Shown here: one piece after another, positions 18,201 through 23,781 of the stretch
Position numbering within the stretch: position 1 is the first letter of the stretch
How the letters are laid out: each line of letters opens with the position of its first letter
Source: Alphaproteobacteria bacterium
GTDB lineage: Bacteria > Pseudomonadota > Alphaproteobacteria > CAAGCB01 > CAG-977
Length of the DNA: 64,000 nt
Direction of reading: 5' to 3'
Assembly (NCBI GenBank): GCA_900768465.1
Contig: CAAGCY010000024.1
Location: 1 to 64,000 of the forward strand
The notes under the pieces: model-generated
The model's input: only the letters and a program-made list of their open reading frames with translations
Databases searched by the model: none
What the model was told of the DNA's origin: nothing
Position numbers and translations under genes: made by a program

Positions 18201-18378
18201 CGGAATCCGTTCCCTGAGGCTGAATGATTTTCGGAGCGGGATGCGGCGCGGCAGGATGCGGAACAGCTTGACCGGAGACGGGCACTTTCACCCTTTTGAC
18301 CATAGGGGGAAGCTTGACCATCTTTTTCACAGGCGCCTGCGCGGGCGGGTTTTGTCCGTTTTGTTGATTATCGACCAT
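15274..18378 (-). CDS. YdbH/AsmA-like envelope protein with Pro-rich cytoplasmic N-terminus
   Basis: A 1034-residue protein. Residues 1 to about 150 are rich in Pro, Ala and Gln; then a basic stretch and one membrane segment near residues 190-210, followed by a periplasmic part of about 820 residues made of repeated beta strands. The C-terminal block (GIDLQTLARNLKSSALQMDG, then a paired GEKGLQV and LPGTIHFDP pattern) matches the PF11739 YdbH-like family, whose E. coli member takes part in phospholipid traffic between the membranes. AGAGG lies 5 bases before the ATG. The Pro-rich cytoplasmic extension is not typical of YdbH. Assignment rests on overall pattern and is moderately sure. Confidence 0.65.
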   Translation of the reverse strand: MVDNQQNGQNPPAQAPVKKMVKLPPMVKRVKVPVSGQAVPHPAAPHPAPKIIQPQGTDSEPPLPPEEEDVPQQPVFLAESAAPQPAPAAQPAQPVAAPPPPAAEPQPAAAPQTAEKQPAPSDSASASSSPAADKGGTPVEAAQVSSRKRRRENNVSGKAAENAAKKKAQQAIEEAKKRAASFWKRKIVRLGVFVVVLAGVLAGVYSYLPVLAEKKLPEIFAANGLKLRSFKVKELTIGAMELTGLTDKGGTLSISSLKAEYSLKELLMDNKLKSITIKGLTVTGVRRDDGISLGAFGNLLSSSLQAKKGLELDLPKLSINNSSFVMKREREKELLDENGDPIDETAVVNFSATGKLQKSVLEMTFLTDYESPNMRLKTKTDLKKSANEAEIKTEITEGEVLKQSAAKSDDFDAEPAEPAEPQVIGSVKGTMEFSVKDGALTKGVGNLALSSSSQTLALNAEVVPQEKGFDLSLKLNRAFEDKKDAQGKLTGDLSIEAKNLEMSGTVHKFSGRLPLKLSSTSLTDGSKLVQQLKVATDIQMNCEDGKCSFKLLAPMPVSFNSAIVNTRFRQFKFYQPVAVRVNPDAKEDFLSTDGGALTFTLPLSGFTAQMFLADQIDNRQIGLAMNASKMHLKTNVFSTGVSGDFAFGQSFYTDKDIKASGVQGAFAFDGKSLPSGRVRIADIELKKKNILPNFSADIVLKPMGTDEYGVKSLLSVQNGVASVSAEGAYSLPAHAWNLYVNIPKVILSESGLPIESVMPFMADKLSKSTSGAFAVKGRVSIARGKMTGPVTLLLDNIATQWQGMDLKGISGVVTLTSLLPLETPENQMLYIGRFNPGMPFNNALFNFKVAAERGVQVANARMSFADGQFKTIKPFFYPYDGSPSAILLEGNGIDLQTLARNLKSSALQMDGTLNSEWKLSFGEKGLQVDQAKLLSKLPGTIHFDPSVKIKKTMDAGVAKFLGEVIVKQMGVTIQGPLSGLLTFKTKITGHSPLEQNDSTVKFEFSNSFANLLKEDKSSVDLPSDVMLSIQNFMK

Positions 18379-18411
18379 ATCAGCCTCTTTTTAATATTTT
18401 TTTACGAAAGC

Positions 18412-18423
18412 AAGTGTACACTT
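18412..18423. promoter_or_regulatory. Perfect 12-bp palindrome, candidate operator
   Basis: AAGTGTACACTT is a perfect 12-bp palindrome in the 92-base gap between the divergent YdbH-like and Panacea-domain genes. A GTATAC...TATAC repeat follows at 18432-18451 and could contain the -10 region of the Panacea gene. The binding protein is unknown. Confidence 0.4.
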
Positions 18424-18470
18424 CAAATTCAGTATACGTTCTTTTTATACGAATTTCAGGAAAAATTCAA

Positions 18471-19001
18471 ATGGAAATACCTCCTTTGCCGTCCGTATTC
18501 GACGCCGCCGAATGGTTTTTGGATACCGCGCTGAACGACGGCGAATATCTGCAGCCGATGAAAATGCAGTATTTGATGTATCTGACCCAAGGGTACTACG
18601 CCGCCGTTTCCAACTCAAAACGCTTTATTCCCGCCGTTTTTCTGGCGACGCCGCGCGGTCCCGTCGAACCGAATTCCTATCGCGTTTACGCGTCGGCGCG
18701 TCCTATCGTCGAATACCGGTCTTTGGATAAAAAAACAGTTTCCTTTCTGGAAACGATTTGGCGCAGATTCGGCGCGTATTCGGCGGATTGGCTGTATAAA
18801 ACGATTTGTGGACATGCGCCTTACGCCCGAGCGTTCGCGGCAGGGGAAAATTCGGAAATCGACATCACGGACATGGGCGGCTTTTATTCCGGAAAAAGCG
18901 AAGATTTCCGCCAAGCTTCCGAACTTTCGGGCTTGCGCGTTCTGCGAACGGGAACGGGCAAAACGGTTGCCGTAAAAAAATGGATTCCGACAAATAAATA
19001 A
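18471..19001 (+). CDS. Panacea/SocA-like (DUF4065) domain protein
   Basis: A 176-residue soluble protein. The N-terminal half carries the family pattern: a helix reading MKMQYLMYLTQGYYAA (compare LQKLLYLAQGWYLA in SocA/GepA proteins), then PRGPVEPNSYRVY, the usual GPV..Y element. Panacea domains serve as antitoxins for many different toxins and as proteolytic adaptors such as Caulobacter SocA. No toxin is encoded beside it, so its role is open. I chose the ATG at 18471 because CAGGA lies 9 bases upstream. The second half (residues 90-176) is less conserved in appearance. Confidence 0.65.
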   Translation: MEIPPLPSVFDAAEWFLDTALNDGEYLQPMKMQYLMYLTQGYYAAVSNSKRFIPAVFLATPRGPVEPNSYRVYASARPIVEYRSLDKKTVSFLETIWRRFGAYSADWLYKTICGHAPYARAFAAGENSEIDITDMGGFYSGKSEDFRQASELSGLRVLRTGTGKTVAVKKWIPTNK

Positions 19002-19062
19002 AGGGATTTTTAATCTCTTTTCCATTACAATAAGCCAATTATAACTCGAATTGGAGCCGATT

Positions 19063-19932
19063 ATGCAGGATTTGGAATTACGCGTTCAAACGTTGGAAAA
19101 AAAATGCCGGGCGTTGAAACAATACGTTGTCGGTTTGACGTGTTGCGCCGTTTTGGCGGCAATGTCGGGAGCCGTGTCGCTGAACCGTTCGGCAAAAGCC
19201 GACGCCGGCGACGAAATCAATCCGAAAGACATCGGCATCCCCGCCGTTGTCGAAGCGCAGGTCTTCATGCTGAAAGATGCCGCAGGCAACATCCGCGGGA
19301 TATGGAACGCCGACGACGCAACGACTTCGTTTGCCATGATGCACAAAGGCAAATTCCCCATTATCGCCATGGCGGTTGACAACAAAAACGCGTCCATGTC
19401 CCTGACCGACGTGTACAAAGGCAAAATCAATATCGGGTTAAGCAACTCCATCCGTTCGATGTCGGTCACGGACGACACGGGCAAAAACAATATTTATCTG
19501 GGATTGACGGGAACGGGCGAAGCATCCATCGACATGGTCAGCACGGGCGATTCGTCCGTGGTCATCGACGGCAAAACATCCAGCATCGATATGACGGGCG
19601 ATCGCGCCGTTCTGGCAATGACGGAAACGGTCGGCTCGACGGCGGCTTTGCAAGCTCAGCCCGGCAGTAGCGCTTTGACGTTTATGGATCACGCCAACAC
19701 CAAAACGCTGGACATCACCACGATTGACGGAAAAACGACGGTTTACATGAATTCGCCCGCAACAAAGGAAAACAAGACCTTGACGACCGCGGTTGAAGTT
19801 TTGAACGTTTCCCCCGCCGCTCAGAAAAACGAAGAGCAAAACGGGGAAGCCGCCGCTCAGCCCGCCGAAAACAAGCCGAACGAACAGTCTGCCGCCGCGG
19901 ATTTGAAAAACTACTCGCCGTTCGGGAAATAA
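19063..19932 (+). CDS. Membrane-anchored protein with beta-repeat ectodomain, unknown function
   Basis: A 289-residue protein starting with a short coiled-coil helix (residues 1-22), one membrane anchor (about 24-44), then a Ser/Thr/Gly-rich region (75-230) of short regular strands such as SMSLTDVYKGKINIGLSN, likely a beta-helix or beta-roll. The tail is Ala/Glu/Gln/Asn-rich and disordered. GGAG lies 6 bases before the ATG at 19063. I do not recognise a family; the general look is of phage-tail or surface beta-repeat proteins. A terminator-like hairpin follows at once. Confidence 0.65.
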   Translation: MQDLELRVQTLEKKCRALKQYVVGLTCCAVLAAMSGAVSLNRSAKADAGDEINPKDIGIPAVVEAQVFMLKDAAGNIRGIWNADDATTSFAMMHKGKFPIIAMAVDNKNASMSLTDVYKGKINIGLSNSIRSMSVTDDTGKNNIYLGLTGTGEASIDMVSTGDSSVVIDGKTSSIDMTGDRAVLAMTETVGSTAALQAQPGSSALTFMDHANTKTLDITTIDGKTTVYMNSPATKENKTLTTAVEVLNVSPAAQKNEEQNGEAAAQPAENKPNEQSAAADLKNYSPFGK

Positions 19933-19938
19933 TCAAAC

Positions 19939-19968
19939 AAGGGTCGGCGTCGTCGACCCTTTTTTTTA
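19939..19968 (+). terminator. Intrinsic terminator
   Basis: AAGGGTCG pairs with CGACCCTT across a seven-base loop and runs into a T tract (19960-19967). It lies 7 bases after the stop of the beta-repeat protein and just before the SD of the DUF192 gene. Confidence 0.8.
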
Positions 19969-19979
19969 CGGAGCTTGAT

Positions 19980-20441
19980 ATGCGGGTGTTGTTTTTGCTT
20001 TTCCTGTCTTTTTGCGTTTTTCCCGCGCAGGCGCAAAACGCCGTACGCTTGGAGCGCATTGATTTGACCGTTCAACGATCAAACGCCGCGCCCCTTGTCC
20101 TGCAAGCGGAGCTGGCGGACACGCCCGCCAAACAGGCGCGCGGGCTGATGTACCGAACGGAAATGGACGAACACGCGGGAATGCTGTTTGATTTCGGAAA
20201 GCCGCGTTTAGTGACTATGTGGATGGCAAATACGCCGCTTTCGCTGGACATGCTGTTTTTCGACAAAGACGGAACCATCAACGAAATCGTCAGCGGCACG
20301 GTTCCTTTTTCACGCGAACGCATCGCGTCCGAATTCAAAAGCCGCGGCGTTTTGGAATTAAACGCGGGCGCGGCGGAACGGTTGAACATAAAAATCGGAG
20401 ACAAGCTTTTATTGCTTGAATCCGACAAAAAAGTCCGCTAA
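19980..20441 (+). CDS. DUF192 family secreted protein
   Basis: A 153-residue protein with a signal peptide ending in AQA (residues 1-19). The DUF192 hallmarks are present: the RGLMYRTEMDEHAGMLFDF block and MWMANTPLSLDMLFFDKDG. The family forms a small beta-barrel of unknown biochemical role and is common in alphaproteobacteria. It is followed by tRNA-Pro. Length and motifs are normal. Confidence 0.88.
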   Translation: MRVLFLLFLSFCVFPAQAQNAVRLERIDLTVQRSNAAPLVLQAELADTPAKQARGLMYRTEMDEHAGMLFDFGKPRLVTMWMANTPLSLDMLFFDKDGTINEIVSGTVPFSRERIASEFKSRGVLELNAGAAERLNIKIGDKLLLLESDKKVR

Positions 20442-20457
20442 TTATTCAAGACGGCAT

Positions 20458-20534
20458 CGGGGCGTGGCTCAGCCTGGTAGAGCGTCTGCTTTGGGAGCAG
20501 AATGTCGCAGGTTCGAATCCTGTCGCCCCGACCA
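20458..20534 (+). tRNA. tRNA-Pro (anticodon TGG), prophage integration target
   Basis: A 77-base cloverleaf with acceptor CGGGGCG/CGCCCCG, anticodon TGG, T-loop GGTTCGAATCC and encoded ACCA end. Its last bases, AATCCTGTCGCCCCGA, recur at about 20670-20685 and 33586-33601, marking it as the integration site of the neighbouring prophage. Confidence 0.97.
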
Positions 20535-20540
20535 AAAACC

Positions 20541-20570
20541 AAACCTGTCCGTTGGGCAGGTTTTGTTTTT
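20541..20570 (+). terminator. Intrinsic terminator of tRNA-Pro
   Basis: AAACCTG (20541-20547) pairs with CAGGTTT (20557-20563), followed by a T-rich run to 20570. It lies 6 bases after the CCA end. Confidence 0.75.
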
Positions 20571-20580
20571 GGATTGGGAA

Positions 20581-20685
20581 GCCGGGTTCGAGCCTGCGAA
20601 GCAGGTTCAGCCGAAGCGTCAGCGCAGGCAACGCCGGAACGGCGGCCCGTAGGGCGAGCAAAGCGAGTAAATCCTGTCGCCCCGA
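20581..20685 (+). repeat. Left copy of structured repeat / attL
   Basis: The unit starts GCCGGGTTCGAGCCTGCGAA, contains a hairpin (CCTGC-GAA-GCAGG), and ends with GCCCGTAGGGC, GCGAGTAA and a copy of the tRNA-Pro 3' end. The part 20604-20685 matches 33522-33601 with few differences and one 2-base indel. It forms the left boundary of the prophage. Spurious reading frames with an ATGFEPAT-like sequence come from this tRNA-derived repeat. Confidence 0.8.
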
Positions 20686-20862
20686 CCAAACTAAAAAATA
20701 AAAACGGATACCTTTTAGGATCCGCTTTTTTTTATACCCGCTTAAAGCCCAGTTTCAGCCACTATTCCCTCTTGTCAATTTTTAATGCATCTCGCTGCCA
20801 ATTACCTTGTTGTCGTATGCACGAGTATACCTTTTGCCCAAAAGTATGCCCCGAGCACTTGG

Positions 20863-20990
20863 TCAACTTGATTTGTCCACGTGCTCATCAACGTATTGAT
20901 TTAAGTCACTTTGCATAACCCTATATGTTGTTTGCATTTCGAATCCAACGAGGTGACCATCAGTGAAGATACTAGCCAAGTGTTTTTTAT
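20863..20990 (-). pseudogene. Remnant of an HTH_17/excisionase-like DNA-binding protein
   Basis: The minus strand reads an open segment ending at 20863 with the pattern GHLVGFEMQTTYRV then SDLNQYVDEHV. This is like the second half of MerR/excisionase-type helix-turn-helix domains (a GKL.gfKvgr.yRv...dL..yi pattern). There is no start codon and a stop lies just upstream, so it is a fragment if the reading is right. Nothing else recognisable lies in 20735-21100 apart from a weak hairpin (CGGAT/ATCCG, 20705-20724) with a T-run. Confidence 0.3.
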
Positions 20991-21115
20991 TATTCTAAAT
21001 CAATGTCATATACTGTCCACTTGCTTCTATAAAAAATTTTTTCATTTTTTTGAGGGGATTTTCCTACCTCCGGGATTTTTACCTTTTGTATCAACCATAA
21101 CAAAAGGAGAAAAAA

Positions 21116-21301
21116 ATGGTTAAAAGCAAGAAGACTGTTTATGAAATCATTCAAACAATCCCGGTCGAAAGCATGGTCGCTCTCTCGTTTCCTTAATTGC
21201 GTGACTTTTAAGCGCAACTAAAAGAGGAAGTGATCGCGCATACGCTCAAGCTCAGAGAAAAGACCAAGGAATACCATCGCGCAGTTCTTGCTCTGCGGTA
21301 A
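21116..21301 (+). pseudogene. Small phage gene with two in-frame TAA stops
   Basis: An ATG behind AAAGGAGA opens a 62-codon frame that reads coherently to 21301 (the end is rich in Glu, Lys and Arg, as in LKEEVIAHTLKLREKTKEY) but is broken by TAA at 21194 and 21209. The strong SD and continuous reading on both sides of the stops suggest a former small phage gene. The function is unknown. Confidence 0.4.
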
Positions 21302-21353
21302 GTTCAAGGTGTTATCCGGATTAAAACAATGGATGAATGCCAAGGGGTGCAAC

Positions 21354-21974
21354 ATGGATAAAAAGACAACTATTTTGTTAGACACTGCCGGCTTCCTCGC
21401 GGCTGTGCATAACTACAAGAAAAGTGAAATCGCGGATTTGATTGTTGCGCTATGCGAATTTAATTTATACGGATGCACTTCTGTAAAATTAACGGACACG
21501 AAAAAAATTCACTTTGATGCGATTCAAGAAGTAATTGAATTGCGCAATTCGCGTTGGCTTAAAACATGCGAGATTAACGCGCAAAACGCAAAAGAGCGAA
21601 CTGCAAATCGCAAAGCGACCGCTGAGCGAAATTCAAGCGAGCCACCTGGACCAGCGCAAACCGACCGCTCGGAAGATAAAGAGAGAGATAAAGAGGCGGA
21701 AAATGTGGATAAGTCTCGATACGTAGGTGCTCCGAATGTTGAAGAAGTGGCGATTTATTGCAAGGAAAGCGGTTATACCATCGACCCGGTCGCGTTTGTG
21801 AAGTGGAATTCCGAGCGCGGCTGAATGAATGGCAAGAAATACATCGCGCTGGATTGGCGAAAAGCTATCCGGAAATGGTTTTGCAAAGAAAACGGTTTGT
21901 CCTATTCCGAAATGGAGAGCATGACTGACATCTGTCACGATATGCTCAGCAAGGTAAAGGGGGCGCAACGATGA
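21354..21974 (+). pseudogene. Phage replication-type protein interrupted by a TGA
   Basis: The ATG at 21354 (AAGGGG 6 bases upstream) opens a frame to 21824. The N-terminal part (LLDTAGFLAAVHNYKKSEIA) and a charged linker resemble phage replication/DUF6291-like proteins. The frame stops at TGA (21822-21824) but continues in the same frame as MNGKKYIALDWRKAIRKW to 21974, the normal ending of this type (G-W...DW..A.R.W), and the stop sits where Trp is expected. A single TGG-to-TGA change explains it. The last bases overlap the methylase start (ATGA). A 156-residue truncated product could still be made. Confidence 0.6.
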
Positions 21975-22630
21975 AAGATAAGCTCCGTTATCACACCAGT
22001 CCGAACCATGGCCGCACTATTATGAATGATAACCTTGGCGAGGATTTCGAGCAATTCCTTTATGATGCCTGCACCAATATGCTGATGTATTGCAAAGGTG
22101 CCGCTTACGTTTGCATGAGTTCGTCTGAACTTCACACCCTTTACTCGGCATTTGTGAAAGCCGGCGGCAAATGGTCCACCTTTATCATTTGGGCCAAGAA
22201 TACCTTTACCTTGGGCCGGGCTGATTATCAGCGGCAGTATGAACCTATCCTCTACGGCTGGGTGAGCGACAAGCCCCACTATTGGTGTGGTGACCGGAAC
22301 CAGTCCGACATTTGGGAATATAACAAGCCCCAGCACAATGACCTGCACCCGACAATGAAACCGGTCAAGCTTGTAGAGCGCGCTATCAACAACAGTTCCA
22401 AGGTTGGCGAGATTGTTTTGGACGGATTTGGCGGTTCCGGGTCGACTTTAATCGCCTGTGAGAAGACCGGTCGAGTCGCAAGACTGATGGAATTGGACCC
22501 GAAATACTGCGATGTTATCGTGAAAAGATGGGAAGATTGGACCGGTAAAAAGGCTGTTCTGTTAGAAAGTGGCGAAATATCAAAAAATAATGCAGAAACA
22601 AGCACTTATAATGCAGAGTTAACTGGATAA
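21971..22630 (+). CDS. DNA methyltransferase fragment lacking the DPPY motif
   Basis: A 219-residue protein matching the C-terminal two-thirds of phage DNA N6/N4 methylases. It has FIIWAKNTFTLGRADY, HPTMKPVKLVERAI and the SAM-binding FGGSGSTLIACEKTGR. The catalytic (D/N/S)PPY motif, expected before the GEDFEQFLYDACTN segment, is missing, as is the usual N-terminal ParB-like part. It is probably inactive. The intact versions modify phage DNA. Its ATG overlaps the stop of the broken gene before it. Confidence 0.72.
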   Translation: MKDKLRYHTSPNHGRTIMNDNLGEDFEQFLYDACTNMLMYCKGAAYVCMSSSELHTLYSAFVKAGGKWSTFIIWAKNTFTLGRADYQRQYEPILYGWVSDKPHYWCGDRNQSDIWEYNKPQHNDLHPTMKPVKLVERAINNSSKVGEIVLDGFGGSGSTLIACEKTGRVARLMELDPKYCDVIVKRWEDWTGKKAVLLESGEISKNNAETSTYNAELTG

Positions 22631-22687
22631 TTCTTCGAAAAAGAGCGTTCATTGATTTGTAAGATACAACAGCGAAAGGAAATTAAA

Positions 22688-22861
22688 ATGAAAACAGTTA
22701 AAACTTACATGGTCCGCAAGCCAAGCGACCTCGACGAAGTAAAGAGCATAACCAGAGCCAACAGCGACAGACTTGAAACTGTGGCGGTGGTTGAAACCAT
22801 TAACCTGACACCGGCCGAACATAAAAGAGTATGCAAAAGCCCACTTAACGACTACGGCTAA
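22688..22861 (+). CDS. Small phage protein of unknown function
   Basis: A 57-residue protein starting at an ATG with AAAGGA 8 bases upstream. It is charged and without membrane segments. It looks intact and lies in the run of small early phage genes after the methylase fragment. I do not recognise it. Confidence 0.5.
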   Translation: MKTVKTYMVRKPSDLDEVKSITRANSDRLETVAVVETINLTPAEHKRVCKSPLNDYG

Positions 22862-22882
22862 AAGGCAAAGGCGGCTACTGCG

Positions 22883-23116
22883 ATGAGCACAATCCGCCTG
22901 ATTAAGTAGTTCCGCTATTATGTGGACCCGAAAGCATTCCCGGACGTAAAGCCACGCGCTTATGAGAACTTCGCCAAGGATTTAACCAAACTCTGCAAGA
23001 CCTACGGCGTAACGATCAAGTGCATCGGCGGCGTAAGTCTGCACTCGCAAGACGAAATGAAAAAGCTCCTGTGTTACAGTTCAGACCTAGAAAGCGGAGA
23101 CATATTACCGATTTGA
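22883..23116 (+). pseudogene. Small phage gene with an in-frame TAG
   Basis: An ATG at 22883 opens MSTIRLIK, then TAG at 22907-22909, and the same frame continues FRYYVDPKAFPDVKPRAYEN to 23116. The continuity across the stop suggests one original gene of 77 codons. A 64-residue product from the GTG at 22922 is possible but has no clear ribosome site. The function is unknown. Confidence 0.45.
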
Positions 23117-23126
23117 AGGGATTAAA

Positions 23127-23498
23127 ATGTATAAAGAAGTACCGGAAGATTTGATGGCCAAGATTAAAGAGGCCGCAGGAAGCATTAACAAACATAATTG
23201 TGCGGTTGATACCATGCTGATCGCTGTTGGAAATAATTACTATGGTTACCAACCGCCCCCTCAGCCGAAGAAAAAGAAATACTGCCAAGTAACAGACAAG
23301 CGGCTCAAGGAACTGAGCCACACGTTCAATGAGATCCATGATGCACTGGCAAAAGAAAATATCGACCTCTTGGTTTGCTTTGTGGCTCTAAAAGACGGCG
23401 GTGCAACGGTCTTTGTTGCACAAGAGGCTGTTAACCGCCGCCTTGACGTATTTAATGAACTTAAAAAAATGGAGGAACAACATGCCAAAATATCCTGA
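23127..23498 (+). CDS. Hypothetical phage protein
   Basis: A 123-residue soluble protein with a Pro/Lys-rich hinge (QPPPQPKKKKY) between two helical parts. It looks intact and overlaps the next small gene by 17 bases, as phage genes often do. No family recognised. Confidence 0.55.
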   Translation: MYKEVPEDLMAKIKEAAGSINKHNCAVDTMLIAVGNNYYGYQPPPQPKKKKYCQVTDKRLKELSHTFNEIHDALAKENIDLLVCFVALKDGGATVFVAQEAVNRRLDVFNELKKMEEQHAKIS

Positions 23499-23679
23499 TA
23501 TTACGGTCCAGCTGACCGGTAAAGACGGCAACGCATTTAATATATTAGGTATATATTTACAGGCTATGCGTCGGGCCGAACTGAGCCAAGAAGAACGCGA
23601 TGCCTTTCAGGCTGAAGCGACTTCCGGCAATTACGACCACTTGCTTGCCACCTGTATGGAATGGTTTAACGTCGAATAA
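23482..23679 (+). CDS. Small conserved phage-type protein
   Basis: A 65-residue protein that starts MPKYPDITVQLTGKDGNAFN behind GGAGG. The sequence resembles a small protein seen in many phages and integrative elements (VQLTG.DGNAF.ILG...A.R.AG, then a TSGDYDHLL-like ending); here the ending is TSGNYDHLLATCMEWF. It looks intact. The function is unknown. Confidence 0.65.
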   Translation: MPKYPDITVQLTGKDGNAFNILGIYLQAMRRAELSQEERDAFQAEATSGNYDHLLATCMEWFNVE

Positions 23680-23689
23680 CTGACAGTTT

Positions 23690-23718
23690 TTGACAGAACA
23701 GCAATAGAAATTTATAAT
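23690..23718 (+). promoter_or_regulatory. Perfect sigma-70 consensus promoter for the DUF262 gene
   Basis: TTGACA (23690-23695), a 17-base spacer, then TATAAT (23713-23718). It lies 64 bases before the DUF262 ATG and after the stop of the last early phage gene. Confidence 0.85.
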
Positions 23719-23781
23719 TTTAGTTGCTTTTCTTTAATCATTTCACTAAAATAGGTTTCAATATTTCATAAGGAGCCATTC

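Noticed and set aside
20438..20689. Frames with the ATGFEPAT-like sequence around tRNA-Pro
   Set aside because: They are translations of the tRNA and its 3' repeat, a well-known source of false proteins.
21116..23116. Recoded stop codons in the phage (alternative genetic code)
   Set aside because: TAA, TGA and TAG all interrupt frames, together with frameshifts and deletions; one code change cannot explain this, decay can.
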